Assembly (NCBI GenBank): GCA_900768505.1
Contig: CAAGED010000011.1
Location: 91,637-155,636 of the forward strand
Direction: 5' to 3'
DNA from: Lentisphaeria bacterium
Lineage (GTDB): Bacteria > Verrucomicrobiota > Lentisphaeria > Victivallales > Victivallaceae
Length of the DNA stretch: 64,000 nucleotides
How positions within the stretch are numbered: the first letter of the stretch is position 1; every line of letters starts with the position of its first letter. The notes beneath the pieces were generated by a model, which saw only the letters and a program-made list of their open reading frames with translations, made no database searches and was not told the DNA's origin. Shown here piece after piece: positions 36,283 to 46,056 of this stretch. The translations under genes were made by a program, and so were the position numbers.

Positions 36283-36552
36283 TTACTCCAAATAAACCTC
36301 TTCACCAACGCGATCGTTTTTCTGATAATGCCAACCTTGATGGTAAATATACCTGTTAGGCACTTCTTCCGGATATTTACCATCCCTGGCTTTAATCATC
36401 TCCGCTTTCAGTAACATGAATAATAAGTTTATATCGGTATGCAAAGCAGCTTTTAAGTCATATAATTCCTCTTTAGCACCTGCACCGCCCAACATTCCCA
36501 TAACAAATTCATTTATTAATACAAAAATTAACGGCAAGCTCAGAATTATCAC
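36283..36552 (-). CDS. Small membrane-anchored hypothetical protein
   Basis: An 89-residue frame opening at a GTG (36552); no in-frame ATG lies upstream before a stop. A hydrophobic segment IILSLPLIFVLINEFVMGML is followed by a polar part with KARDGKYPEEVPN. The 'DGKYPE' stretch recalls the region after the helix in type II pseudopilins, but the prepilin cleavage motif is absent. Upstream bases GGGGAGG overlap the GTG itself, so a slightly later start is possible. I do not recognise the family. Confidence 0.5.
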   Translation of the reverse strand: MIILSLPLIFVLINEFVMGMLGGAGAKEELYDLKAALHTDINLLFMLLKAEMIKARDGKYPEEVPNRYIYHQGWHYQKNDRVGEEVYLE

Positions 36553-36613
36553 CTCCCCGTCTGATTTTATATTGTCAATCTGTAAAGAAGATGAAATCGC
36601 TATGTGTTAGACG

Positions 36614-36660
36614 TAAAAAAAGGAGGGACGAATTTCAGCAGAAACTCGTCCCTTTTTTAT
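36614..36660. terminator. Bidirectional terminator
   Basis: GGGACGA and TCGTCCC form a 7-pair stem with a 14-base loop. A T-run lies to the right on the plus strand and an A-run to the left, so it works on both strands. It lies about 100 bases after the stop of the minus-strand gene at 36763 and probably ends that transcript. Confidence 0.8.
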
Positions 36661-36762
36661 TTTTTTTTGTTTTTTCGGTGACGCTTTATCACACCACCAA
36701 GCCATCGACTGGCATTATATTAGTCGCATAGCACTCTAAGTACGCAACACGAAATTGTTGGC

Positions 36763-38832
36763 TTAACGCTGGTTATATTTCTCATACGGATAAAGCACCG
36801 GTGCTTCAATCTGCATAAATTCACCCGGCTGCAAGGTAATAAATTTCTTATCGCCGAAGTAATGCAGTACGCATTTATGCGGATTGTCATAATCCAAATT
36901 CAGGAAGCAGACCTTACCCGCATCCGGGAAGTAAGAGAAAATAATCCACTTGCAATCCGCATCCGGCTTCTCAAAATCATCACCAGTAATCCAAACATGT
37001 CCGCGCCCCTGCATGGCGGCGTACTCAAAAAGATAATCCATCAAACCGCGGTCGTCATCAAATGAACCGGCGCCGTTGTTGAGGTTAAGCGCGCCGGGAT
37101 AACACCAGGTGTTGACAAAATATACTTCGCCTTTGCCGCTTTTGCAGCGGACGATTACCGGACGCATATTTTCATCATCCACCGCCAGCATTTCGTAGCA
37201 GTCGGATGGATTGGTATATTCCAATTCACCCAGGGGGGCGGCAATGATTCCCAAACGGCGTGCCAACATTAAACCCATATCATTAATTTTACGGCTGGGA
37301 CCGGTAGCCCAGTAGAAACGGGAACCTTTCCCTTTAACCTTAAGTCCACACAATTCGCTGAAATCGCCGCCGTTCACCAAATCCTCCAACTCAAATGAGT
37401 CGTGCCGACGGGTCTTGTCCGTCGAAAGATGCGGCATGGCAATACAAAGTTTTCCACCCGCCTTAACATATTCAGTCAACACCTTGTACTGCTTCTCCGA
37501 GCAGGTATTCCAGCCCGCAAAAATCAGCACCCGGTAATTATTAATCAAAAAATCCGTCGTAACATTGTCGTTTACAAAACTGACTACATCGGCTTGTCCG
37601 TAGGGAGTTGCTCCGAAATGCAGATTTTTATGCGGCAAAAACATTTTGGGTTTCGGGAATAAAACATTCTCCAATATTTTGAATCCCTCTTCCGGCGCAC
37701 CCGGCACCCAATTAGGATTGAACTTGGCAATATTGTAAGCCGCGGCAATGGCGCCGTTATAGGCCGGAGCGCCGCTGGAGAGATCCAAATTACCCTTGGC
37801 GATACCAATTGTCGCCTCTGGCTGACCCGCCGGGGCTGGATTGGCCTTGGTGTAATCATAAAAATCCGAAATTATTTTGCGGTATTCCACCGCCACCGGT
37901 GACCGGTGTCCAATATTGACAAAAAGTTTCTCCGCATCCTTTACCAGCTGTGCTCTCGCTTCATCCGGAACTTTTTCGCTGAGTTTATCCGTCGCCCGGG
38001 GCATGGTCTGCATTGGGGAGTCTTCACACAAGGAGGACTGAAGCGCCCAATTGCCGCTCTCGTTGATAATCATCTTGGCTCCGGTCATATACTTGAGGTA
38101 CATGGCAGTCTTGAGCGTCTCCATTTTATGGGGGTTCTTATGCGGCAAATATGAATACCATTCGTGAGCCAGATGAGAACCCCAAATCGGCAAATTGAAG
38201 GAGCGGAACAAACCACGGTTCAACGCCGACGCCGTAGTCAAATTACCAAACGGGAAATCTTCCGTGCAGGGCACTTCCACTCCTGCCGCAATTTCATAAT
38301 CAATGTAAAAATTAGCACTGGTGGCCATCACCAAACCCCAATCGCCGGAATGACGGAAATCCACCCAATCCTTAACCTTCTTGATAAAAATATCCGCCGC
38401 AGTCTGCAAATCCGCCTTTTGCGCCTGCTCCGGAGTCATATCGCTGTCCACGCTGGTCGAGCCACTGTAAAGCCCCATGGAAAAGCGTTCTCCAAAATCA
38501 TATCCCAAATATGATGCACCAAGCTCCTTAAATTTTTTGGAAGTCGCCTCGTCCGCATCAGCATAAAACGCCACGGAATAAAGTCCCTCCGCCTTCGCCT
38601 GCTGCATCAAATTCCACAAATCCTCGCCCTTAGCCCAAAATTGCAGCATATTACCCTGATTTTCCTCAACACACAATTTTACAATCACATCGTGCTTGGG
38701 GGCATCCGGGGCGACCCAGTAACTGAAGCAGCGACCACCGCACAAAATATCGCCCTTGTGACCATAAACGCCAGAACCGATGAAAATGCCGTTTGGGGGC
38801 ATTTCAATTTTATTGGTAAAATAATCCGCCAT
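36763..38832 (-). CDS. Putative glycosidase with amidotransferase-like domain
   Basis: A 689-residue protein. The frame is open to a TTG at 38931, but AGGAG 7 bases before ATG 38832 fixes the start (MADYFTNKIEMPPNG). The first 340 residues look like a TIM barrel of a retaining glycosidase (SHLAHEWYSYLPHKN, MIINESGNWALQSS with a possible acid/base Glu). Residues about 440-600 resemble the class I glutamine-amidotransferase-like domain of GH42-type beta-galactosidases (VLIFAGWNTCSEKQYKVLTEYVKAGGKL). A small beta domain closes the chain. No signal peptide is seen. A family number cannot be given. It is flanked by another glycosidase gene, so a role in glycan breakdown is likely. Confidence 0.6.
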   Translation of the reverse strand: MADYFTNKIEMPPNGIFIGSGVYGHKGDILCGGRCFSYWVAPDAPKHDVIVKLCVEENQGNMLQFWAKGEDLWNLMQQAKAEGLYSVAFYADADEATSKKFKELGASYLGYDFGERFSMGLYSGSTSVDSDMTPEQAQKADLQTAADIFIKKVKDWVDFRHSGDWGLVMATSANFYIDYEIAAGVEVPCTEDFPFGNLTTASALNRGLFRSFNLPIWGSHLAHEWYSYLPHKNPHKMETLKTAMYLKYMTGAKMIINESGNWALQSSLCEDSPMQTMPRATDKLSEKVPDEARAQLVKDAEKLFVNIGHRSPVAVEYRKIISDFYDYTKANPAPAGQPEATIGIAKGNLDLSSGAPAYNGAIAAAYNIAKFNPNWVPGAPEEGFKILENVLFPKPKMFLPHKNLHFGATPYGQADVVSFVNDNVTTDFLINNYRVLIFAGWNTCSEKQYKVLTEYVKAGGKLCIAMPHLSTDKTRRHDSFELEDLVNGGDFSELCGLKVKGKGSRFYWATGPSRKINDMGLMLARRLGIIAAPLGELEYTNPSDCYEMLAVDDENMRPVIVRCKSGKGEVYFVNTWCYPGALNLNNGAGSFDDDRGLMDYLFEYAAMQGRGHVWITGDDFEKPDADCKWIIFSYFPDAGKVCFLNLDYDNPHKCVLHYFGDKKFITLQPGEFMQIEAPVLYPYEKYNQR

Positions 38833-39015
38833 TTTCTTCTCCTGTCCACAAAAAACAAATATCTTCCACTCCATCCGAAGTGACCGAGTGGCAAAATTAC
38901 CGGGAATTGATGAAAAAATTTTTTCTCTCAAATCCCGGTCTCAAATACGATAGCACCTCAAAAAGTGCTTTTCAACTTATAAAACAAATTCAATCCTGAT
39001 TTTTATGCGTTTTTA

Positions 39016-42000
39016 TCAGAACTCCACCATCTGCAACAATCCGCAAGGCACCAACTGTTTATGGTCAAGCTCATACATTTTAAACTGCCCCGGTCCGGTC
39101 CAGTCCGGCCATTTATTTTCCAAATAAAACGGCCCGTGAGAATTGCGACGGTGGCCGATTACCGTTATAGCAAGGCGATTTTTTCCCGGTTTCACATATT
39201 TTTTCAAATCAATTTCATACGGCGGCGCCCAAAGCATGGTTGGCGATTGCCCGTTCAGCGACACCAGCAGAGACACGCCGCGCCAATTAGGAATGCGCAG
39301 ACAACCAGCGGGCGATATTTCAGAAGCATCAAGCTCCCGGATATAAGTTAAATTTCCGGCGTAATACGGCAAATCCTGCCCGCACCAGTCGCCGATTTTC
39401 AACTCACGCGGCAATGCAACCAGTGCATCATTGCGTACTCCAAACTCTCCCAGCAGATAAACCATCTCCAAGCCCGGATGGAGCGCATGAAATTTGCATT
39501 TCAAGGTGATTGAATTGCTGCCAGGCTTCAACCAATCCAACGGCAGTAAAATCCGGCGAAGGGATTTGTCACACCAGTACGAATAATCCCTCCCGGTGTC
39601 AAGTTCCCGTCCATTCAACACAATGACATAAAGCTCCGGGCGTTCAATTGCCAAAAAACAATCCCGACGCGGCATTACCTCGATATTGAATGGAATTACC
39701 AACTCCAAATCCAACTGTGCTTCCGGTGCCGCCGCCCCTGCTCTCAACCATGGCTGCACCATTGCTCCACCCCGGGGGCGTTCCCCCAATTTATCCCGCA
39801 ATGCATCGTCCAAGCGGTCAAAAATTTCATTCCCGGCAAATACCTCGCCGTTGACAATACACTTTGCATGGTCCAAAACCAACACATTGTCTTCGCTGTA
39901 CTCCACCTGCCACGGTGCATCCGGCAACGCCTTGGAGCATTTTTTCCCCGGACGAACCCACGGCAACTCCGGAGCGTTGGCCGGATTTTTGGCCGTAACC
40001 ATGAAACAACGGGATTGAATTGGCGCAAATGAGCTCTTGAACAAAAAATGTCCATCCTTAAACTCTGAGGTCAACGGACGAATTGTTCCATCCATCAGCG
40101 ATAATTCAAAAACCTTCTCCCCGGCGCATCCCGGCAATTGAACATTCACTTCGTCGCAACTGATCAAACGCTCCCGTACCATGGGAGCCTGCATTTCCGC
40201 CGCCATCGGCACCATCCCGATATTGCAGACAAAAATTGTCGCGCAGTCAGCACTCCGGCGCATTTGATAAAAGAGCGACGGCAACTCCTTATTGCAATTA
40301 TCGCGAAGGGAAATTTGCCGTCCGACCTCCGAAATTTTTTCACAATAATCAGTACGATTCACCGGCGTAAATTTAGCATAAACCGCCATCGCCGCCGCAG
40401 ATTCATAAGCATCCACCCGGCTTGGAACATCCCCCAGATAAAATACCCTGCCGCCCCGGCCGGCAAACTCAGCAAGCAAATTTAGTGTACTGCGTCTAAT
40501 CGTCCGCATTTCCGGGAGCAACACAATTTGATACTTCGCCTGCCCCAGCAGCAGCGTCGCTCCGTCAAGTGCGCCATGACGGCTCATCACCTCTTCGTCG
40601 CCGAAATCAAAATCCAAATGGGAACTTAAAAGATGATTAGTCAGCTCGGTAAATGCCTCATTAGTCTTGGTCTGCCACGCCAAATCACGCCATGTCAGCC
40701 GCTCCAGATTGGTTTCGCCCCAGGTCGTTTCAATGGGATGAATTACCAGCAAATTGCGTTGTTCCTCCCCCTCGGAAAGTACCGCATTCAATCTGGCAAA
40801 ATAATTTTCCACCGCCGAATAACGGTCAAACCATGGGGACTGGTAGGAGATACTGGCTGGATAATCCCGCTTCGCCTCCGCCGCCATGGTGTAATATGCC
40901 AAATGCAGACAACGGAAATTTATTCCCAGTGCCGCCTGCCAATCCCCCAAGGCCTTGTGGCCGACAAAGGGAAAATCCCATCCGGTGCAGCCGTATGTTT
41001 CGGTAAGTCGAACCGGTTTGCCGAATTGATGAGCCATGGAACTGCACTGCTTGGCGGTATTGAAAATATTCCAATGCTCCGTCAGCAAATCAATACCCGG
41101 CATCTGCATATATTCATAAAAACGCATTGCGGCGCCAACATGCCTGGTCTGGTCGGGAAGATTGTCTTCACTCACCACATGGCCGGTAAATTTAATATTG
41201 TTTTCACCGCACCAGTCGCCGATTTGTTTACCGAAAGCCTTGACAAAACGCTCGGTCAGAATATTGAAATAATGGAGCCGGGCAGTGGAAAAATCCGCGC
41301 CGTCAATGTCAAATGCAATCTCCGGCAACTTTTCCACAATATCGTAATTATACATTTTTTGGAAATGTTCCGGCAAATCGTCCGTCCACGGCATGGGAGT
41401 TCCGCAGCCAGCCGGCATGTGATAATGAGCGTAGCAGGGTTCATCGGTAAAAATGGCCGGAACCGCCGAGCCGAAAAATTCTCCCACCTCACGTTTGTAG
41501 GACTCGTGGGTAACGCGGATAAATTCCTTGACCGCCGCCTCATTCATAGTATCCAAATAAGCCTGATCGTTGAACCAGGAGTTGTCAATACTTACCGCTC
41601 GGACAAAACGAATCCGTTCCTCGTCGGGATGAATCTCTGCCGCCTCCGAGGTCAAACGACGATAACTCTTACGATCACGGCGCACGGCAAAAGCAGCGAT
41701 TAATTGTGGTTCTAGTTCATTGTCATTGTCACTGTCTTGCTTGACCAGCAAGGCTTTCATGCGATAAGCGTGATTTTTGGTGACAATTCCACCGGCGGCG
41801 CCGGAAGGCCAGCGGTCTTCATCATACAAATAAGCGCGCATATTGAGTTTTTTTGCTTCATCAATACAATTTTTGACGCAATCAAACCACTCTTTTTGCA
41901 AATACGGCGTATTCAGCCCCACCCGAGCGTGCATGAAAAATCCGCCGATGCCCATATCTTTCATCAATCGAATCTGCCGCCGTAATTCCTGCGCCTCAAG

Positions 42001-42081
42001 TTTACCGTTCCATGCCCAAAACGGGGCGCCGCGAAATTCCGCTCCGGGGTCGGCCACCTTATTCAAAACTTCTTCCAACAT
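39016..42081 (-). CDS. GH106-related glycoside hydrolase (putative alpha-L-rhamnosidase)
   Basis: A large protein of 1021 residues. ATG 42081 with AAAGGAG upstream is preferred over a TTG at 42153. The barrel domain begins APFWAWNGKLEAQELRRQI, then MKDMGIGGFFMHARVG and YLYDEDRWPSGAAGG. This arrangement is typical of GH106 and related rhamnosidase-like families. A middle domain with LLVIHPIETTWG and a carboxyl beta-sandwich (RIPNWRGVSLLVSLNG) follow. No signal peptide is evident. With the GH78 enzyme at 55 kb it suggests use of rhamnose-containing glycans. The family placement rests on motif memory and is moderate. Confidence 0.65.
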   Translation of the reverse strand: MLEEVLNKVADPGAEFRGAPFWAWNGKLEAQELRRQIRLMKDMGIGGFFMHARVGLNTPYLQKEWFDCVKNCIDEAKKLNMRAYLYDEDRWPSGAAGGIVTKNHAYRMKALLVKQDSDNDNELEPQLIAAFAVRRDRKSYRRLTSEAAEIHPDEERIRFVRAVSIDNSWFNDQAYLDTMNEAAVKEFIRVTHESYKREVGEFFGSAVPAIFTDEPCYAHYHMPAGCGTPMPWTDDLPEHFQKMYNYDIVEKLPEIAFDIDGADFSTARLHYFNILTERFVKAFGKQIGDWCGENNIKFTGHVVSEDNLPDQTRHVGAAMRFYEYMQMPGIDLLTEHWNIFNTAKQCSSMAHQFGKPVRLTETYGCTGWDFPFVGHKALGDWQAALGINFRCLHLAYYTMAAEAKRDYPASISYQSPWFDRYSAVENYFARLNAVLSEGEEQRNLLVIHPIETTWGETNLERLTWRDLAWQTKTNEAFTELTNHLLSSHLDFDFGDEEVMSRHGALDGATLLLGQAKYQIVLLPEMRTIRRSTLNLLAEFAGRGGRVFYLGDVPSRVDAYESAAAMAVYAKFTPVNRTDYCEKISEVGRQISLRDNCNKELPSLFYQMRRSADCATIFVCNIGMVPMAAEMQAPMVRERLISCDEVNVQLPGCAGEKVFELSLMDGTIRPLTSEFKDGHFLFKSSFAPIQSRCFMVTAKNPANAPELPWVRPGKKCSKALPDAPWQVEYSEDNVLVLDHAKCIVNGEVFAGNEIFDRLDDALRDKLGERPRGGAMVQPWLRAGAAAPEAQLDLELVIPFNIEVMPRRDCFLAIERPELYVIVLNGRELDTGRDYSYWCDKSLRRILLPLDWLKPGSNSITLKCKFHALHPGLEMVYLLGEFGVRNDALVALPRELKIGDWCGQDLPYYAGNLTYIRELDASEISPAGCLRIPNWRGVSLLVSLNGQSPTMLWAPPYEIDLKKYVKPGKNRLAITVIGHRRNSHGPFYLENKWPDWTGPGQFKMYELDHKQLVPCGLLQMVEF

Positions 42082-42331
42082 AATCAACTGCTCCTTTATT
42101 GTTGAATTAGAATTATCCGGAGTTATCCGGTACGTCAAATCAAAAAATTTCAATCCATAAATAAAATTTACATGATAAAATCTTTTTAACCTTGACTTTT
42201 TTTACAAAAAGTAGCATTTTTTGACAATTTTGTATTAAGGTGTTAATTTTGTCTCTTCAAACAAGAAAAAAAATCGCCGTTTGCCCAATGAATGGCGACA
42301 CCCCCCTTAGTCAATCAGTCATTAAAATGTT

Positions 42332-42367
42332 GCCCAAGCGGAGTGGTAACATACTCCGCCTCCGGGC
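42332..42367 (-). terminator. Hairpin after tpx, possible terminator
   Basis: GCGGAGT pairs with ACTCCGC, extended by GCCC/GGGC across a small bulge, 16 bases after the tpx stop. The following T-tract is poor, so termination is uncertain. Confidence 0.45.
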
Positions 42368-42382
42368 ATAAATAATTTTTTA

Positions 42383-42895
42383 TCAGTTGTTGGTCAAAAT
42401 ATTTAAGGCACTCTGATAATCCGGCTCATTTACGATATCCGAACTCTTCTCCGCATAAAGTATGCGCCCGGTGGAATCAATTATCACCACCGCCCGGGCC
42501 AGCAAGCCACGCAATGGACCGTCATTCATCAATACACCGTAATCCTTACCGAATTTGGAATCATACATGAAATCTGAAAGCATAACCACGTTTTTCAATC
42601 CCTCAGCACCGCAAAAACGACTCTGGGCAAAGGGCAAATCCTTGGAAACACAAAGTACCAATGTGTTCTCCATCTGAGAGGCTATTTCATTGAAACGCCG
42701 CACCGAACGGGAACAAACCGGAGTATCCACGCTGGGAAAGATATTCAGCAGCAGACGCTTGCCGTTGGCGTCCACCAGGTGAAAAATGCTCAAATCAGTC
42801 TTGCTCAACGCAAAATCCGGCGCCTCCTCACCCGGAGTTGCAAATTTTCCGGCCAAACCAACCACGTTTCCCTTAAACAAAGTAGTGTTTTTCAT
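42383..42895 (-). CDS. tpx: Thiol peroxidase (atypical 2-Cys peroxiredoxin)
   Basis: Reduces organic hydroperoxides with electrons from thioredoxin. It has 170 residues. The peroxidatic Cys61 is in PSVDTPVCSRSVRRFNE and the resolving Cys95 in QSRFCGAEGL, the same positions as in E. coli Tpx. CGAGGAG lies before ATG 42895. It is a single gene, probably monocistronic. Confidence 0.97.
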   Translation of the reverse strand: MKNTTLFKGNVVGLAGKFATPGEEAPDFALSKTDLSIFHLVDANGKRLLLNIFPSVDTPVCSRSVRRFNEIASQMENTLVLCVSKDLPFAQSRFCGAEGLKNVVMLSDFMYDSKFGKDYGVLMNDGPLRGLLARAVVIIDSTGRILYAEKSSDIVNEPDYQSALNILTNN

Positions 42896-43101
42896 AATTC
42901 TGTTCTCCTCGAAAGTAAAAGTTTTTCACTTAACGCAAAAAAATCGACCCTGATTTACCAATACACTCCACGGCTGCAAAATCAATACGTTTTTTGTTTT
43001 TAATATGAATTTTTGCGGAAGAAAAAAATAAGAAATTACTCAGGCAAAAACTTATGCTCCAGCAGATTTCAGGAAGCCAAGGCGATTAAGAAGATAATTT
43101 G

Positions 43102-44139
43102 TTACTTATAATTCCGGCACAGGCACAAGGGCGAACGCAAAGATTCCACCCCCTGCCCCACGATTCCCTTGAGACAATCTTCCCGGTAGTCGTAACGATG
43201 TTCGAATTCCGGCATGATCCTACCGGCAAATTTGCCATGACAACGGATTTTTACCATTTCAAATATTTCCGTAGTAACCCCGCGCCCCGAAATCACAATC
43301 ACTCCCGGATCAATCAGGGCAATCAGCGCCTGAACCAGATCGGCAATTTGATTTACCGCCCCATCAAAGGTGGGCTCGTTCTGCACCTCCATGGCGGAAT
43401 CCACCTGCAGCGGAAAGAAGAGCGCCTCCCCTGCAAATCCGTGGGCACCGCGAATGATTCCGCCATTGCCAACAATGCCTATCCCCGGACAACTGCCAAA
43501 CGGCAATGCAATGTAAAGCACTACGTTTTCGTTGGATTTGGAACTGAATTTCCCGCCGATGCCCAGCGCCGCCATATTTACATCATTCTCAATCAAAACC
43601 TTGACACCGAATTCCGCCATCAAAAATTCCGCCGCCGGGAAATTGTAAAGTTCCGGAAAATCCCCATAACTGGCGGTTACGCCGTTAAGCACCGGTCCGG
43701 GATACGAGAGGGAAATCACCTTGATTGCCGGATAATCCGTCATCATGTCCCGCACCAATTCCCGCAGTTTCTCCGGCGGCAGCTTTGCAAAATCAAACTC
43801 ACGCCGTTCCAAAATTTTTCCGCCGGAATTAGCCAGCACCATCACCACCCGACGACACCCATGTTCCGAAAAAAGCGCAATGCCGCAAATCTGTGCGTAA
43901 TTAAAATTATAAGCATATTTTTGAATATGCCGGCGAGTGCCGTTTTCGCCCTGCATAAGCTGAATAACCTCACCGGCTTCCAACAATTCCTCCAGTACCG
44001 AACCGCAGGCAATATGGCTCAGGCCGCTTACCGACACCAGTTTCTGCTTGGTGGCTCGGCCGAGGCTCTTGAGAGCTTCCCGAACGATTTCCACGTTCAA
44101 CTCTTTAATTCTGGCATTATTGCCCATGAGGTTGTCCAT
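43102..44139 (-). CDS. ROK family transcriptional regulator
   Basis: A winged helix-turn-helix (about residues 15-65: ATKQKLVSVSGLSHIACGSV) is joined to a ROK sugar-kinase-like domain with the family segments LSYPGPVLNG and VLIENDVNMAALG. It is 345 residues, like NagC and XylR. The zinc-binding CxCGxxGC motif that usually follows the HGFAGE stretch is absent, so sugar sensing or stability may differ. It probably controls a carbohydrate gene set, perhaps the neighbouring glycosidases (inference). It is transcribed divergently from the sulfite/nitrite reductase across a 292-base gap. Confidence 0.9.
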   Translation of the reverse strand: MDNLMGNNARIKELNVEIVREALKSLGRATKQKLVSVSGLSHIACGSVLEELLEAGEVIQLMQGENGTRRHIQKYAYNFNYAQICGIALFSEHGCRRVVMVLANSGGKILERREFDFAKLPPEKLRELVRDMMTDYPAIKVISLSYPGPVLNGVTASYGDFPELYNFPAAEFLMAEFGVKVLIENDVNMAALGIGGKFSSKSNENVVLYIALPFGSCPGIGIVGNGGIIRGAHGFAGEALFFPLQVDSAMEVQNEPTFDGAVNQIADLVQALIALIDPGVIVISGRGVTTEIFEMVKIRCHGKFAGRIMPEFEHRYDYREDCLKGIVGQGVESLRSPLCLCRNYK

Positions 44140-44349
44140 TATTTCAGCCCTGAATAAATCGTTAATTTGAAAAAAATAGCATAAACGGCTCTAAATATAC
44201 TCGCTACCGCCGATAATGCAAATTTTAAAAATATAAATAAGCATAAGAAATAATACTTAATCCGGATTTTTTATTTATTATCAATAAGTTACGACATTAT
44301 AACCTTTTTTCGGAATGTTTTTTGTTTTTATTTTCATTAACAAAAAAAT

Positions 44350-44378
44350 TTGATTTTTTATTTTTGAGTATATATTAT
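44350..44378 (+). promoter_or_regulatory. Candidate promoter for the siroheme reductase gene
   Basis: TTGATT and TATTAT with a 17-base spacer, 53 bases before the start codon, in the AT-rich divergent gap 44140-44431. Confidence 0.45.
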
Positions 44379-44431
44379 TCCAACAAATTTACAATTTTTT
44401 TCATTACCGCTAATTTTTCGGGAGAAAAAAT

Positions 44432-45988
44432 ATGAGCAATTTAGAACATATCATCCAAGCCCAGCAACCATTGCTTGCCGCTCTGCAAAAGGCGGAAAAG
44501 GGCGAAATAACTGTTCCGGATTTAAAACCGTTAAGCAGCATACTGGGCATTCTGCCACAACGTAATAATCTGCTGGGCACCCGAATCAGAATCACCGGCG
44601 GCGAAATTTCTACGACAAAATTTCTCTTTCTCGCCGATTTGGCAGGTCGGATCAAACCGAGATACATTCACCTCACCAGTCGGCAAAACTTCCAGTTTCA
44701 CGATGTCACTCCGGGAAATGCCGCAACGCTCATCTCCGAATGCACCAGTCACGGTCTCCCTTTTCGCGGCGGTGGCGGCGACTCCCTGCGCAATGTGGCA
44801 ATCACTACCTCCTCCGGTATCGCTCCGGATAAATCAGCCGATTTACGCCCATTCGCCGAATATCTCACCGGGATTATTTTCGACTGGGACGATGCCTTTA
44901 AACTCCCCCGTAAACTGAAAATTGCATTCGCCTCAGCTGGAGATAAAAATTTGGCTTTGCGCCAGGATTTAGGATTTGTCGAAACTTATGACGGCGACGG
45001 ACGTCTAGGATTTACCGTCTACGGCGGTGGCGGATTCGGACGCAATGCAGCGGTAGCAGTGAAACTGCTGGAATTCATCACCCCCGCCGATCTTCCCCGC
45101 GCCGCCCGCGCCATGGTGGAACTCTTCAGCGAACACGGTGACCGGCAAAACCGAGCCGTTGCCAGAATACGTTACATTGCCGCCCGTTTAGGCGAAGAAG
45201 AATTTACTAATTTATATTTAAATTACTACCGGAAGAACTCCGGTGCACCATACATGGCAATACCGCAATTCAACAAAAGTTGGAATTTGCGCTGCAGTGC
45301 TCCGTCTGGAAAAATTATGATCTCCAAGCTGGAGGATGATTCGCCGAAATTTAAACGCTGGCGACAGTTCGCCGTTTCAGCCAACCGTTTTCCCGGTGAA
45401 AGTTCAGTCACGCTATTTGTCCCCGGCGGCACTCTTAAGGTGAAAGAATTTCAAAAAATCGCCAAACTTTTGAAAAAATTTAATATTGCCGGAGTCCGGC
45501 TCACAATTGAACAAAATATTTTTATTCCGACACTGCCCAATGTATTGCTGCCGGATTTTTATGCTGCACTAAAAAAATTGCCATTTGATCTGACATTCGC
45601 CACTTTCAAAAAACAATTGGATTGCTGCATCGGCTCCACCGTCTGCAAGGCCGGAATTCTGGATACACCCAAATATGCGGCGTTAATTTCCAAGACATTG
45701 GATAATTATTTCACAAAACACCCCGGACGCTTCACTGCGAAACGAGCCAATGAAATAATCCGCAGTATTCACATTTCCGGCTGCCACAATTCCTGTGTCT
45801 GCCAGCAAGCGGTAAGATTTGGCTTTCAGGGCACCAGAAAGCGTATCGACGGAGTGATGACTGACGGCTTCACCATCTGGCGCAATCCAGATTTCGCTCC
45901 CATCGGCAAGGAAGAGCCGGAATTCATCCCGGCGAAAGAGATGCCGAATTTCACTTTGGCACTGCTGAAAGATGCCAAACTAATCTGA
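44432..45988 (+). CDS. Siroheme nitrite/sulfite reductase
   Basis: Single-chain ferredoxin-type reductase of 518 residues with two ferrodoxin-like/core repeats. The siroheme-4Fe4S ligands are Cys399 and Cys405 (CIGSTVC) and Cys451 and Cys455 (SGCHNSC; most relatives have SGCPNSC). Substrate-side basic residues are in RIRITGGEIS and RQNFQFHDV. It cannot be decided from sequence alone whether sulfite or nitrite is reduced. GGGAGA precedes ATG 44432. It is a single gene followed by a terminator, with no siroheme synthesis or sulfate activation genes nearby. Confidence 0.9.
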   Translation: MSNLEHIIQAQQPLLAALQKAEKGEITVPDLKPLSSILGILPQRNNLLGTRIRITGGEISTTKFLFLADLAGRIKPRYIHLTSRQNFQFHDVTPGNAATLISECTSHGLPFRGGGGDSLRNVAITTSSGIAPDKSADLRPFAEYLTGIIFDWDDAFKLPRKLKIAFASAGDKNLALRQDLGFVETYDGDGRLGFTVYGGGGFGRNAAVAVKLLEFITPADLPRAARAMVELFSEHGDRQNRAVARIRYIAARLGEEEFTNLYLNYYRKNSGAPYMAIPQFNKSWNLRCSAPSGKIMISKLEDDSPKFKRWRQFAVSANRFPGESSVTLFVPGGTLKVKEFQKIAKLLKKFNIAGVRLTIEQNIFIPTLPNVLLPDFYAALKKLPFDLTFATFKKQLDCCIGSTVCKAGILDTPKYAALISKTLDNYFTKHPGRFTAKRANEIIRSIHISGCHNSCVCQQAVRFGFQGTRKRIDGVMTDGFTIWRNPDFAPIGKEEPEFIPAKEMPNFTLALLKDAKLI

Positions 45989-46017
45989 TTTGAATATTCC
46001 ATAAATCAAAAAAAGAT

Positions 46018-46056
46018 AATTCCAGTCGCCGTGTCGGTTGCTGGAATTATTTTTTA
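46018..46056. terminator. Bidirectional terminator between convergent genes
   Basis: AATTCCAG and CTGGAATT form an 8-pair stem with a 15-base loop, followed by ATTTTTT on the plus strand and preceded by a run of A. It separates the reductase gene from the minus-strand ABC operon and overlaps the ABC stop codon. Confidence 0.85.

Noticed and set aside
40633..41703. A 356-residue plus-strand frame inside the GH106-like gene
   Set aside because: No family motif and no ribosome site; it mirrors the codons of the real minus-strand gene.
43099..44157. A 352-residue plus-strand frame antisense to the ROK regulator
   Set aside because: It is a shadow of the ROK gene: rich in His, Asn and Arg, without domain motifs or ribosome site, while the minus-strand frame has clear helix-turn-helix and ROK motifs.
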